DNA of 5,413 bases, from positions 1 through 5,413 of the forward strand of contig JAPOYU010000044.1 of assembly GCA_026706395.1 (NCBI GenBank), given 5' to 3'. This document shows, piece by piece, positions 5,340 to 5,413 of this stretch; within the stretch, counting starts at the first letter, position 1; the number at the start of each line of letters is the position of its first letter. A program made the position numbers and the translations under genes. Source of the DNA: Chloroflexota bacterium. GTDB lineage: Bacteria; Chloroflexota; Anaerolineae; Aggregatilineales; Phototrophicaceae. The notes below the pieces were generated by a model that had not been told where the DNA came from, searched no databases, and worked only from the letters and a program-made list of their open reading frames with translations.

Positions 5340-5412
5340 GCCGAGATAGCTCAGTTGGTAGAGCGTCGCACTGAAAATGCGGGTGTCCCCAGTTCAAGTC
5401 TGGGTCTCGGCA
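5340..5412 (+). tRNA. tRNA-Phe (anticodon GAA)
   Basis: Full cloverleaf: acceptor GCCGAGA (5340-5346) pairs with TCTCGGC (5405-5411); D stem GCTC/GAGC (5349-5352/5361-5364); anticodon stem TCGCA/TGCGG (5366-5370/5378-5382, with one T-G pair at the open end); loop CTGAAAA with anticodon GAA at 5373-5375; variable loop GTGTC; T stem CCCAG/CTGGG around TTCAAGT; discriminator A5412, as expected for Phe. The window ends one base (C) later, so it cannot be seen whether CCA is encoded. It reads UUC and UUU codons. Confidence 0.97.
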
Positions 5413-5413
5413 C

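Noticed and set aside
1..5413. CRISPR array, insertion sequence or integrated element with paired att sites
   Set aside because: No regularly spaced repeats, transposase or integrase frame, or second copy of a tRNA 3' end was found in the window.

Overview
The window is a short stretch of ordinary-looking bacterial chromosome, bounded by the 3' part of one tRNA gene (left edge) and an almost complete tRNA-Phe gene (right edge). Most of it is GC-rich: three 60-base lines counted by hand in thrS and the hydrolase gene are 63-67% G+C, while lines in the first ORF are 45-48% and in the 148-residue gene 50-53%. Promoter-like sites resemble the sigma-70 consensus, and several starts have clear Shine-Dalgarno sequences. 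The left tRNA does not encode its CCA end. A threonyl-tRNA synthetase without the N-terminal TGS domain, together with a DUF2304 protein and a rhomboid, would fit a free-living bacterium such as a member of the Chloroflexota. That is an inference from general knowledge, not a demonstrated assignment.

Layout from left to right: (1) tRNA 3' part, probably Trp, at 1-36; (2) a lower-GC gene for a very basic 141-residue protein of unknown function (97-522, +); (3) thrS, converging on it (586-2397, -), with a TATAAT promoter and a leader hairpin; (4) a gene for an acidic, lysine-free 148-residue unknown protein (2558-3004, -); (5) a divergent regulatory region of about 195 bp with overlapping promoter candidates; (6) a rhomboid-family intramembrane serine protease (3200-4018, +); (7) a small DUF2304 membrane protein (3974-4354, -) whose 3' end overlaps the rhomboid gene tail to tail by 45 bp; (8) an 83-bp divergent region; (9) an alpha/beta hydrolase (4438-5289, +); (10) tRNA-Phe(GAA) (5340-5412, +) with a good promoter whose -35 box contains the hydrolase stop codon.

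The genes do not form one pathway. thrS and the two tRNAs belong to translation. The rhomboid and DUF2304 proteins are membrane proteins, and their neighbourhood alone does not link them functionally. No stretch above 300 bases lacks a gene. I see no CRISPR array, insertion sequence, integrase, toxin-antitoxin pair or defence island. The points most worth a second look are the lower-GC orphan beside the tRNA, the thrS leader hairpin, the lysine-free acidic protein, the convergent overlap, and the promoter built over a stop codon. I did not find a convincing new multi-gene system.
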